NCBI GenBank assembly: GCA_017405965.1
Contig: JAFQZK010000020.1
Location: forward strand, 52,516-116,515
Length of the DNA stretch: 64,000 nucleotides
DNA from: Muribaculaceae bacterium
GTDB taxonomy: Bacteria; Bacteroidota; Bacteroidia; Bacteroidales; Muribaculaceae
Direction: 5' to 3'
Shown one piece after another: positions 26,529 to 34,596 of this stretch. The notes beneath the pieces were generated by a model. That model saw only the letters and a list, made by a program, of their open reading frames with translations, was not told the DNA's origin and made no database searches. The first letter of the stretch is position 1. Each line of letters starts with the position of its first letter. The position numbers and the translations under genes were made by a program.

Positions 26529-27812
26529 TTATTTCGGTTGCAGGCTGTTGAACATTTCACCCAGTTTGTTGCTCTCGTATTTGTAGATGACCGTGGTCAT
26601 GGGTTCGGTGAGGGTGGCGACCCAGCCGGTTCCGCGATAGGCATCGACGATGCAGTCCCAAGCGTTCTTTTGCTCTTCGACACTCTTGCGGTGTGCTTTT
26701 AACTCTTCCCATTCGGGTTTCCATTTGGACTTGTCCCATTTGCGCTTGTCGGGGTCGGTGTTTTTATTGCCAGGTTTGCAGTAGTAGTCGTCGATGATTT
26801 TGCAAGTCTCATTCACTTCCATATCGACGCGGTATTGTCCTGTGCCCCATGCAGGTCGGTAGTTGGTGGCATCGGTAGTGCCGGTGAACGAGCGCGGAAC
26901 GATGAAACAGTCGCCCTCGACGCTGACCAGTTTCTTGTAGTCGGGGTCATTCTTGTCGAACACGAAGATGCTGTCACTGTTCAGCTTTGATTTGTCGATT
27001 CGCGCTGTGATGGTGAATTCACCCAGCTGCTGGTCTTGGAGAATCATGGTCGCTTGGTTCATCCAAGATGAGTAGATGCGCACTTTGATTTGAAATACCA
27101 GATCTTTGCGTTTCTCAAAGTCAAACCGGCTCTCGACGCTGCCGGTCGAGTCGTTGGGCAGGTTACAGAATCGAGGATTGAAATATAGCGTGTCCAGTTC
27201 GACCATGAATTTGGAGTGGTTGACGATGTGCTTGATGCCGACGTCAGGGTCGCGTCTCATCTTGCAATAGACATAGAACACGTCAATGCCTTCGCCAGGT
27301 TTGTCTTTCAGTTCAATAAAGCTTTTGCATCCGAATCCGTTGAATTTCAGGTTCTCGGGGTCCATGGCTCCCTTGGTCGACGGCAGGGCATAGAAGTCGT
27401 CGATTGAACTCTCGGCCGACAACGTGTGGGAGTAGGTGCAGTGCTGTTCAGCGGTTTTGTACCATTTCTCGCGGTCGCCCTTGATGGCATTGGCCAGATA
27501 GCTGATTCCCATTCCGACGACGCCCTGCGAGGCACTTACCGTCTTTTGGGTGAATGCGCTGGTCACACTGTTCAGGATGTCCAGTCCCAGTCCGCGTTTA
27601 GCTTCGGCTGCGGATATGTTTTGCAGCGAGCGCACCTGTTCGTTAAAGTTGTTGATGTTCTTGACGGAATTCTCGTTAGTGACAAGAATCTGGTAGCGGC
27701 GCACGGCATCCACCTTCTCCTGCCCATTTTGTGCACCCTTGTTCTGTGCACTTGCTGTTGTCGATCCAGCGAGTGCCAGAACCATCAGCATCATTGTAAT
27801 CAGTCTTTTCAT
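26529..27812 (-). CDS. Secreted protein of unknown function in the 13-gene operon
   Basis: 427 residues with a signal peptide (1-23, MKRLITMMLMVLALAGSTTASAQ). I do not recognise the family. There is a helical N-terminal part (about 30-115; NINNFNEQVRSLQNIS, and a glycine-rich VVGMGISYLANAIKG that could touch a membrane), then a beta-rich region (about 150-330; FYVYCKMRRDPDVGIKHIVN, LVFQIKVRIYSSW, EFTITARIDKSKL) and a charged tail with many Lys/Trp (DKRKWDKSKWKPEWEE). No catalytic motif is visible. It lies 36 bases after the CHAT gene and 102 before the coiled-coil gene, so probably shares their transcript. Confidence 0.7.
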   Translation of the reverse strand: MKRLITMMLMVLALAGSTTASAQNKGAQNGQEKVDAVRRYQILVTNENSVKNINNFNEQVRSLQNISAAEAKRGLGLDILNSVTSAFTQKTVSASQGVVGMGISYLANAIKGDREKWYKTAEQHCTYSHTLSAESSIDDFYALPSTKGAMDPENLKFNGFGCKSFIELKDKPGEGIDVFYVYCKMRRDPDVGIKHIVNHSKFMVELDTLYFNPRFCNLPNDSTGSVESRFDFEKRKDLVFQIKVRIYSSWMNQATMILQDQQLGEFTITARIDKSKLNSDSIFVFDKNDPDYKKLVSVEGDCFIVPRSFTGTTDATNYRPAWGTGQYRVDMEVNETCKIIDDYYCKPGNKNTDPDKRKWDKSKWKPEWEELKAHRKSVEEQKNAWDCIVDAYRGTGWVATLTEPMTTVIYKYESNKLGEMFNSLQPK

Positions 27813-27848
27813 GTCTTGTCTTTTTTTATGTTGTTTGTATATGATTCA

Positions 27849-30050
27849 TCAGAAAACATCAATCATGATGAAGGGATTGACGTGCTCGGGCTTGTCGTGA
27901 GTGACGATAGTCGGCTCATACATGAATGTTTCAGGGTCGAACACAAACTTCAGCCAGTTGTCTTGCTTGAGACGTTGGCGTGCAGCCAAGAAGGCTTGGT
28001 GTATGTCCAGATTCTCTTGCTGTTCAAGGTTCTCATAGAAGTAGCGCATGAGATTGCCGCTGGACAAGTCCGAAACGCTCCACAAGCTCACGCAGATGCC
28101 GTCAATGCCCGCCGTCTTGAGCGCACGCTGGAGACCGTAAATGCCGTCGTCGGTGAGTTTTCCCAATCCTGTTTGGCATGCCGACAGGATCATCAGTCGC
28201 GTGTCGCCGAAATTCTGTTTGCTCAGTTCTCTCCCCGACAGCACGCCGTCGAACATGTTCTCGTCGAAGTCTTCGTCACTCAATGTGCTGGCCGAGCCGG
28301 CGAAAAGGATTCCGCATTTCGACATGGAATCGTCATTGAGCAGAGGCTTGATGTCTCCCTCAAGATTGAGATAGCCACCATAGAAGCCGTGCGTGGACAG
28401 GTGTATGATGTCATAACCCTTCTGGACTTCCTTCAAGAACGCTTCATCGGTAGCCTGCCAGCCCTTCAAGACAAAATCGCCCTTGTGGTTGCGAATGGCA
28501 TAAATGGAGTCGATTTCCTCTTCGGTGTAGGGCAATTCCTTGATGAAGCCGGCATTCTGATACAGGAAGCGATAGGTCACGATGTCGTTGTCGGCAGTCG
28601 AGGGGGTGATGTCGGCCCCGAATGTGATGCCGCCGCACAATAAGGCATTGCCCGGTTTTTGTGACTTTTTGCGTTTGAGCAGGTTGCGCGTAGAAGACAG
28701 CCGGTAACCAATCATTGTCGTGTCGGGGATTTGATACTCGATGGCCCATTGGTGCAGGATTCCGTCAGGGGCGAAATACACTTTACGGGCATCCTTGATC
28801 ATCGCCATCAATCGCGGAGACCACACCAATTGAGCGAAGGCTTCCGTTTCATAGAAGTCGTTGATGTCTTCGGCATAGTCCGATGACAGGGCTTCGAGAA
28901 CTGTCGAGTATTCGTTCACAGGCTGAATCAGCAAGCTGTCCACCGAGAACAAGTCGATGAACGTGGGCCGAGTGCTGTTGTGCCGCAGTACAAAACATCC
29001 CAAGCGCTTGGTGTCATTCTTGCCGAAGTATTGTACAAACTCCAGGGCGCACTCGTTGCGGCCAAGGGCGCTGCGCACCTGTTGCCAGCGCGTTTGGAGT
29101 TCCTTGGGATTCCGTTCAAACGCCAGCAGGTAGCCCTTGCTGAACAAGGCCAGGTCGTAGAGCATCTCGGGCGCCTCGTTGCCGAGCCGGTAACAATCAT
29201 ACAGGAACTGGTGTGTCCCCAGCCAGTACTGCCCGCGTTGAGAATCATCCATTCCTGCCAGCCGCTGGCCCACCAGAGTGCATTGTGTCTTCACGTATTC
29301 CTCGTAGCACGAGCGAGCCGCTTTCACATTGGTGGTGCCCAGGCGGTCGCCCTGCATCATCAGGATTTTGCCGTGTTTGCGCAGGGTCTCGCCATATTCT
29401 CGACTCTCTTGCTTTGATTTGTAGTATTGCCTTGCTTCACCGATTTGTTTCAGTGCAAGGGCGAACAAGTCGGCGGCTTGGGCATCATCATCACATTCTG
29501 CCCCGATGCGTGCGTTGCACATCGCCAGCTGCGACAATGTCAAGTAGTAGTCGCTCTCAACACTCTTGATGCCGAGGTCGTTCAGCCATTCGTCATACTG
29601 GACCAACACGGTGTCGAGATGGCTCGAGGCGGTTTCGTAAAGCTTGGCCTTATAGTACAGTTGCGCCAGTTCCTGGTGCAGGGTCACCACTTTGTCCTGG
29701 TCGTTGCGTTCCTTGAAGATCCTCATGCTCTCGAGGTAAGATTCCTCGCTGGCGTACAAGAAGTAATTGAAGTTATCGCCCTCGGTGAGACCATAACAGT
29801 AGGAACCCACCATTTTTCTGAAATAACCCTGGAAAACATCCAGCGAATCGCCCAATGCGTCGCTGTACTCGTCAATGATTTCTTTATATTGATCGCAAAG
29901 ATTCTGCAGTTGCTGGTAGTCATCTATCAGATAGCACTGCTCCGCCTGGTTGAACAGCGACGTCAGCCTGAGGCTCACCGGATTCTGGGCAAGACCTAAC
30001 CCCTGAAACAGGATGCAGATGACGGCTGTGATGAGTAATCGTTTTCTCAT
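27849..30050 (-). CDS. Secreted TPR-CHAT protease (caspase-like)
   Basis: 733 residues with a signal peptide (1-21, ending GLGLAQ). Residues about 30-330 are alpha-helical TPR-like repeats. The C-terminal CHAT domain (about 410-725), a caspase/separase-like cysteine protease fold, has both catalytic residues: His554 in IIHLSTHGFY and Cys625 in LMILSACQTGLG, followed by the family's GLQRALKTAGI and VSLWSVSDLS. An intact dyad suggests an active protease, probably periplasmic or surface-exposed, which is unusual because most CHAT proteins act in the cytoplasm. Its start overlaps the stop of the upstream 212-residue gene by 4 bases (ATGA), so the two are translationally coupled. Target and trigger are unknown; TPRs usually serve as the sensing part. 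Confidence 0.9.
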   Translation of the reverse strand: MRKRLLITAVICILFQGLGLAQNPVSLRLTSLFNQAEQCYLIDDYQQLQNLCDQYKEIIDEYSDALGDSLDVFQGYFRKMVGSYCYGLTEGDNFNYFLYASEESYLESMRIFKERNDQDKVVTLHQELAQLYYKAKLYETASSHLDTVLVQYDEWLNDLGIKSVESDYYLTLSQLAMCNARIGAECDDDAQAADLFALALKQIGEARQYYKSKQESREYGETLRKHGKILMMQGDRLGTTNVKAARSCYEEYVKTQCTLVGQRLAGMDDSQRGQYWLGTHQFLYDCYRLGNEAPEMLYDLALFSKGYLLAFERNPKELQTRWQQVRSALGRNECALEFVQYFGKNDTKRLGCFVLRHNSTRPTFIDLFSVDSLLIQPVNEYSTVLEALSSDYAEDINDFYETEAFAQLVWSPRLMAMIKDARKVYFAPDGILHQWAIEYQIPDTTMIGYRLSSTRNLLKRKKSQKPGNALLCGGITFGADITPSTADNDIVTYRFLYQNAGFIKELPYTEEEIDSIYAIRNHKGDFVLKGWQATDEAFLKEVQKGYDIIHLSTHGFYGGYLNLEGDIKPLLNDDSMSKCGILFAGSASTLSDEDFDENMFDGVLSGRELSKQNFGDTRLMILSACQTGLGKLTDDGIYGLQRALKTAGIDGICVSLWSVSDLSSGNLMRYFYENLEQQENLDIHQAFLAARQRLKQDNWLKFVFDPETFMYEPTIVTHDKPEHVNPFIMIDVF

Positions 30051-30685
30051 GGCTTCTGCGGATTGTGATTAAGGATGACGAAGGACTCATACTGAGCCGC
30101 GTCCTTGGCATCAAGCGAGATTGACAGGGTGATGGTGTCGCTGGCCTTGACCTTGTCAAGAACGATGGTCCACACGCCGTCACCAAGGGGTTTTGCCGGC
30201 ACGTTGTTCACGGTAGGTGCCAATTGTGATTTGGGATTGAATGCGATGAAGACAAACTCTTGTTTCCCGGCGTGCCCGGTGATTTTGTAAGTGACAGTTT
30301 GCCCGCGCTTGACCGTTTTCTCGATCATTGAGTAGAAGACGTTTTTCTCGTTGCTGTTGAAATAGTCCCCCTTTGACACCATCTTGGCGTTTTGACGGTC
30401 GTGAACGTGATAGACGAGTTGGTTCATCTTGAATTTGAAGACGTCTTTTCCCCGGTATTCCCCGTCGTGACGCTTGATCTCATCCATCAGGGTGATTTTA
30501 GGTTTGCCGACGGCCGACCAGTTCAGCACAGTTTTATTGAGAATGTCCTTCGTGGCTTTCTTTTTGCGTATGGTTTTCACGTCCTCGGTCAATTTGCTCA
30601 GATAGGTATCGGCAATCGACTGGGACTGACATGGAACATGGCATAGCCAGATGGCGATGATGCAGAGTATTACTTTGGTTTTCAT
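30047..30685 (-). CDS. Small secreted protein of unknown function, coupled to the CHAT gene
   Basis: 212 residues with a signal peptide (1-22; MKTKVILCIIAIWLCHVPCQ, with a Cys that is not a clear lipobox). The mature part is mostly beta-sheet, with KITLMDEIKRHDGEYRG, KGDYFNSNEKNVFYSMIEK, VTYKITGHAGKQEFVFIAFN and a WTIVLDKVKASDTITLSISL stretch that looks like an immunoglobulin-type sandwich. No family recognised. It overlaps both neighbours by 4 bases, the pseudokinase gene upstream and the CHAT gene downstream. Such tight coupling suggests the product works with the CHAT protease, for example as a substrate, inhibitor or partner. That role is inference only. Confidence 0.75.
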   Translation of the reverse strand: MKTKVILCIIAIWLCHVPCQSQSIADTYLSKLTEDVKTIRKKKATKDILNKTVLNWSAVGKPKITLMDEIKRHDGEYRGKDVFKFKMNQLVYHVHDRQNAKMVSKGDYFNSNEKNVFYSMIEKTVKRGQTVTYKITGHAGKQEFVFIAFNPKSQLAPTVNNVPAKPLGDGVWTIVLDKVKASDTITLSISLDAKDAAQYESFVILNHNPQKP

Positions 30686-31248
30686 ATCGTTTCGATCATT
30701 TCTTCGGGCCAGTTTTCTTTTCTTCGCTTATCGCTTTCAGGCGCGGCTTCTTGAGCAGCCTTGCAGCGGCAACGGGTCGTTTCCCGGCAGTTTTCCAATC
30801 CCTTGCGAGCCTCATCCACGAGTTTGCCGATGCTGATGCGCGACGACGGGTCATGTTGCAGGCATTGCTGCATGAGGGCCGTCAGTGACTGGTGGCTTTT
30901 TTGCAGCGAGGGGAGTAAAACGTTGGGGTGAGTCTTCTGGTATGCTCCGCCGTGGCCACCGAACAATGTGCGCCCCGACGAGGCGTGGTAAATGAGTGCA
31001 CCCAAGGTCCACACTTGCTGCATTTGCCCGCATGGTGCCTTGTCGGAGCACTCGGGAGGCATGAATTCAGGTTGCTCGTCGGTTTTCTCACCGATCAGGA
31101 ACGACAGGCCGTCAACGATGACCCCATCAGGCGATGCGGGACACTGGCTGTTGTCTTTGATGCTCTGTCCCAAATCGGCAGCCATTCTCCAGATGGCCTC
31201 TTCGGGACAGTAGCCGGCGATGTCTCTCAGGGTGATGCGTTTATTCAT
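30682..31248 (-). CDS. Truncated protein pseudokinase (C-lobe only)
   Basis: 188 residues resembling only the C-terminal lobe of a Ser/Thr protein kinase. EEAIWRMAADLGQSIKD looks like helix E, PDGVIVDGLSFLIG stands where HRD...N...DFG should be but has none of those residues, FMPPECSD replaces the APE motif, QVWTLGALIYHASSG matches the DVWSLG helix F region, and MQQCLQHDPSSRISI matches the C-lobe 'DPxxRxs' motif. The glycine loop, VAIK lysine, catalytic Asp and Mg-binding Asp are all absent. It therefore cannot be an active kinase and is probably a binding module. It overlaps the FHA-protease gene by 8 bases and the next gene by 4. A short basic tail (KRRKENW) ends it. The kinase relation is my reading of motifs. 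Confidence 0.7.
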   Translation of the reverse strand: MNKRITLRDIAGYCPEEAIWRMAADLGQSIKDNSQCPASPDGVIVDGLSFLIGEKTDEQPEFMPPECSDKAPCGQMQQVWTLGALIYHASSGRTLFGGHGGAYQKTHPNVLLPSLQKSHQSLTALMQQCLQHDPSSRISIGKLVDEARKGLENCRETTRCRCKAAQEAAPESDKRRKENWPEEMIETI

Positions 31249-32575
31249 TGTTGGCTCCTCCTTTCGTCATCTTGATTTCGGTGACCGGCACAGCCCATTT
31301 GTACAGGCCGCTGCTCACGCTGTCCACCCTGGACACGACACCTGCTGCGGCAATGCCTCTTGATGTCTTGATGAGGACGGGACCGCCGGAATAACCGTGG
31401 TTGATGTTGCTCTCGAAAAACAGATTCTCGCTGTTGGCTTTGCTCTCGCGCCTGATAGAACCGCTGGTGCTGGTAAAGTTGTTGTCACCGATACCGGTCA
31501 TGGGATAACCGCACACCATCAGTCGGCTGCCGTTGTGCAGTTTCTTCACTTCTTCGCTCGAGGCGAGTTTTACCTTGCCTTTCTCGTCGAAGCCGTCAAT
31601 CCACAGGATGTCGCCCAGTTCCATCTCACGCTCTACAAAGTAGGGTCTGATGCTGCGCCAGTAGTACTCCTCGCTGAAGTCGCCGAGCAGGAACACAGCG
31701 TCGTGGGCGGTATTGATGTGGACATGGTCGTCGGTGGAGGTGAAGGCATATCGTTTTTCTCCCGTGAAGTCATAGATGCTGAAGTGAACACGCATGATCA
31801 TCAGTGAATCGCCTGTTTCATGCGTCTGGTTATAGGTCTCGGTCTCGATGGCCCACTTGACGATGTCATCGTTGCTCAATGTGCTCACGTCGGTCGTCAA
31901 GTCGAGTTGGGTGCCCAACCAGTATTCCACACAATGGCGGGCGGTGACCATGACGCCGTCGGTGGTCAGGAACGCTGTACCGACGGGCGCCGCTTCGTCA
32001 AGTACCTTGGTGGGATGCAATAACTGTTCTTGCCCTCCGGTAACGAGCAGTTGTTGTACCGAGTCAACCCGTATCTGGTAGATGGACTCCTCAAGCGGAG
32101 CCACGTCTTGCTCATTAATGGGTTGCTCGTGATTGAAGGCGTAGATGAAGCCTGCTGCAGCAGCGATGATGCAAGCGGCGATGACGGCCATGAGGGGCCA
32201 GATGCTTTGACGGCTGTCCTCATCCCGATAATATTCATCGTGGTGGGCATGGAAAAGCAGTGTCATCGGCTGGTCGTCAAATTGGATGATGTCACCGTCG
32301 GCCAGTTGGCAGGCGTAGCCGATAGGTCCCTTGCCTGCTATGCTGACTCCCACGTGCTGGGAACGCTTGACGAGGCGCCAACTCTTGCCGTCCTCGTTCT
32401 GGAGGATGGAGGCATAGTACTCGGGTGTGAAGTCTCCGTTCTCGTAGTGCACGTCACAATCGGCACTCTCGCCGATGTTGACGGTCCTCTCGATGAGCTT
32501 CAGGCGCTGCCCGTCGGTATGGAATGCATTAGCGCCTTTACATGTTAACGATATGTACCATTTCTTTTCACTCAT
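31241..32575 (-). CDS. FHA-like domain / transmembrane / trypsin-like serine protease
   Basis: 444 residues. The N-terminus (about 5-110) reads as an FHA-like beta-sandwich (TVNIGESADCDVHYENGDF, ADGDIIQFDDQPMTLLF), but the canonical Arg and SxxH phosphothreonine-binding residues are not obvious. One transmembrane helix (about 125-147; WPLMAVIAACIIAAAAGFIY) separates it from a chymotrypsin-fold protease (about 165-440) with His214 (VTARHCVEYW), Asp292 (TAHDAVFLLGD) and Ser396 (NHGYSGGPVLI). The triad appears complete. The expected topology is FHA inside, protease in the periplasm, so it could pass a cytoplasmic signal outward. It overlaps the RyR-protein gene by 4 bases and the pseudokinase gene by 8. 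An FHA module beside a pseudokinase is suggestive of a phospho-signalling ancestry. Confidence 0.88.
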   Translation of the reverse strand: MSEKKWYISLTCKGANAFHTDGQRLKLIERTVNIGESADCDVHYENGDFTPEYYASILQNEDGKSWRLVKRSQHVGVSIAGKGPIGYACQLADGDIIQFDDQPMTLLFHAHHDEYYRDEDSRQSIWPLMAVIAACIIAAAAGFIYAFNHEQPINEQDVAPLEESIYQIRVDSVQQLLVTGGQEQLLHPTKVLDEAAPVGTAFLTTDGVMVTARHCVEYWLGTQLDLTTDVSTLSNDDIVKWAIETETYNQTHETGDSLMIMRVHFSIYDFTGEKRYAFTSTDDHVHINTAHDAVFLLGDFSEEYYWRSIRPYFVEREMELGDILWIDGFDEKGKVKLASSEEVKKLHNGSRLMVCGYPMTGIGDNNFTSTSGSIRRESKANSENLFFESNINHGYSGGPVLIKTSRGIAAAGVVSRVDSVSSGLYKWAVPVTEIKMTKGGANNE

Positions 32576-34107
32576 GACTGCTTGGTTTCTCTTTCCTCAT
32601 CGGCAAAGGCTTTGGTGATCAAGGGCAGGCAAGAACACAGGCACAGGTCATAGATGGTGACCGGTTTGCCGGTTTTGTCAAGTTTCAACTCGTTGTAGGC
32701 ACACAGGTCATAATGGATGTGTTGACGTTTCAGTTCTTCCTTCTTGTCGATGTCGGCTTCCACGGCTTGCTGCTCTTCGTCGGTGCAGGGGCGCCATCCC
32801 AGGATGAGTTCCTCGACGCTCCAGCGGTTGTGCTCCACTTGTGCGAGCAATTCAATGTCTTGTTGCGGAATGTCGTAGAACCTGTTCCACTCGCCCTCGT
32901 CAAGTCCGATGGAGCGCAGCTTGACAGGAATGTTCATGGCATTGTAGATGCTCGACATGCGCTTCACGTTCCTCAGTCGCGACCATGAGGCGTCTCGCGC
33001 CTCCTCGTCAATCTCGACGGCATAGCGCAGCTGACCGCTCCAGGCCTCATAGTTGTCGGCATAGCAACGGTCATACACATGATTCACGTTCATGGCCATC
33101 CTGACCAGGGGCAGTGTCACGTCATAGCCTTGGTTCACCATTCCGAATGGCCTGATGTGAGGGCTGTGAGCGAAAGTCTCGGGGTAGGGGCAACGGACAT
33201 ACACCGGCACTTGGCATTGGCCGATGGCCTCAGGCAGTAGCATGGTCTCACTGAGGTTGCGGTTGGCATCGTCATGGGCCAGCACAATGGTCAGTTGCTG
33301 GAGCTCGTCTTTGGCCCAGCGGGCAAGCTTTTCACGCAAAGTGATGTCGTTGGCAGTCGCTTCCACAAACTCCCACTCCACGTCCACGAAATCCTCTCGT
33401 TGGCCTTCATACATCGGTTTGTGGAACAGTTTCACGGCTTCGGGCTCATCGGGCTTCACAATGCGGTAATAGCTGTTGTCGAACAGGTGTCGGTATCTCT
33501 TGATGATGACCTCGCTCTTGCTTATCGCCTGCTCATCGACTAATGTTATGCGGGTGCGGAGTGAGTGGTTGCGCACATAATTCGGGAAATGTGCCATTTG
33601 GGCCGCGTTGATGGCCACCATTTCGCCCATCTCGCTCATCCCGAGGATGACCAGATGTACATGCTTGTCGCTTTGTACCGTGACGGGTTCATGGTCCAGC
33701 CTGATTTGGCGGCTCCACACCTCATCCATCGAGAACGGATACACATCCACGCGCTCGCGCATACCGTCGTTCCAATCGGTGGTCTGAAGCATCCGCAAGG
33801 CCTCGACAGTGTTGACCAGCAGATGACAACGCACTTTCTTGCCGCCCCGTTTCTCAAGGTTCACCCCATCGGCCAACCTTGCCAATTGCGCCATCACCGC
33901 ATGGTCGGCAGCCAGTGCCTTTTGCCTTCCTGCATCAGAGTGATCAGCACAATAATCTGCTGTCAAGAAGAGTTCGTCAACTCCTTCCATATCAATCTCA
34001 TCGGCTTTGGAATCAGTGTGGCAAACGGTCCAGCCGTTCTTTTCGTACTGCCGTCTCACGTCATCCACAACCGGATGATTCCCGACTATCAATACTTTGT
34101 TGTTCAT
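32572..34107 (-). CDS. Soluble Rossmann (TrkA-N-like) protein with C-terminal RyR-like domain
   Basis: 511 residues from ATG 34107 (MNNKVLIVGNHPVVDD); an upstream in-frame ATG at 34161 would add an unlikely aromatic stretch. There are two Rossmann-type segments: about 3-140 (KVLIVGNHPVV) and about 148-345 (HLVILGMSEMGEMVAINAAQ), the second like the NAD-binding domain of TrkA/RCK potassium-channel regulators. The C-terminus (about 415-488; IELLAQVEHNRWSVEELILG, then a W and the YDLCAYNELK region) matches the RyR domain first found in ryanodine receptors and present in some bacterial proteins. No transmembrane helix. It overlaps the FHA-protease gene by 4 bases and is related to the membrane protein two genes upstream. 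Ligand unknown. Confidence 0.82.
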   Translation of the reverse strand: MNNKVLIVGNHPVVDDVRRQYEKNGWTVCHTDSKADEIDMEGVDELFLTADYCADHSDAGRQKALAADHAVMAQLARLADGVNLEKRGGKKVRCHLLVNTVEALRMLQTTDWNDGMRERVDVYPFSMDEVWSRQIRLDHEPVTVQSDKHVHLVILGMSEMGEMVAINAAQMAHFPNYVRNHSLRTRITLVDEQAISKSEVIIKRYRHLFDNSYYRIVKPDEPEAVKLFHKPMYEGQREDFVDVEWEFVEATANDITLREKLARWAKDELQQLTIVLAHDDANRNLSETMLLPEAIGQCQVPVYVRCPYPETFAHSPHIRPFGMVNQGYDVTLPLVRMAMNVNHVYDRCYADNYEAWSGQLRYAVEIDEEARDASWSRLRNVKRMSSIYNAMNIPVKLRSIGLDEGEWNRFYDIPQQDIELLAQVEHNRWSVEELILGWRPCTDEEQQAVEADIDKKEELKRQHIHYDLCAYNELKLDKTGKPVTIYDLCLCSCLPLITKAFADEERETKQS

Positions 34108-34200
34108 TTTATTATCAACATTAAAATAAAACCATTGAAACTGGAATTTATAACACTGCACCTGTATGGACTATATGAACCATCGTTTGCCTTTTTGTGG

Positions 34201-34572
34201 TCATTCTTTTGGTGGCATTATGGGATTTAAGTCCTTGATCAGGCTCTTTAATTCGGCGATGTAAGCGTTGCACTTGGCATCGTCAAAGATAAGATCTTTC
34301 CTGTCTTCTGTCGTTATGCCTTTTGCTTGCATTTCTAAAATGTTTACCAACTTGGAGCGGTAAAGCTCTTTTTCTTCTTCCTTCTTTGCCTCGAGCTGTT
34401 TGTTCTTCATTGCGCAAAGTATAATAGCTAAAACTATACCCAGGAGTAATACCGTGACACAAATGATTATTGTAATCCACACGGCAGAATTACAACTTCT
34501 TGACTGAGATAAGGCTGCTACTTGAGCGCATCGGGCCATTTGGCAATTGGCGAAAATTGTTAAGATTTCCAT
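34201..34572 (-). CDS. Small single-pass membrane protein
   Basis: 123 residues with one strong transmembrane helix (about 31-54; VWITIIICVTVLLLGIVLAI), a Cys-containing N-terminus and a charged, helical C-terminal tail (KNKQLEAKKEEEKELYRSK, then a segment ending LIKDLNPIMPPKE) expected in the cytoplasm. No family recognised. It lies 24 bases after the RyR-like membrane protein gene and 93 before the Rossmann-RyR gene, in the same orientation, and may tether one of them. Small size makes the call less secure than its neighbours, but the amphipathic layout and position favour a real gene. Confidence 0.6.
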   Translation of the reverse strand: MEILTIFANCQMARCAQVAALSQSRSCNSAVWITIIICVTVLLLGIVLAIILCAMKNKQLEAKKEEEKELYRSKLVNILEMQAKGITTEDRKDLIFDDAKCNAYIAELKSLIKDLNPIMPPKE

Positions 34573-34596
34573 ATTGAAGATATTTAAGTAATTGTT

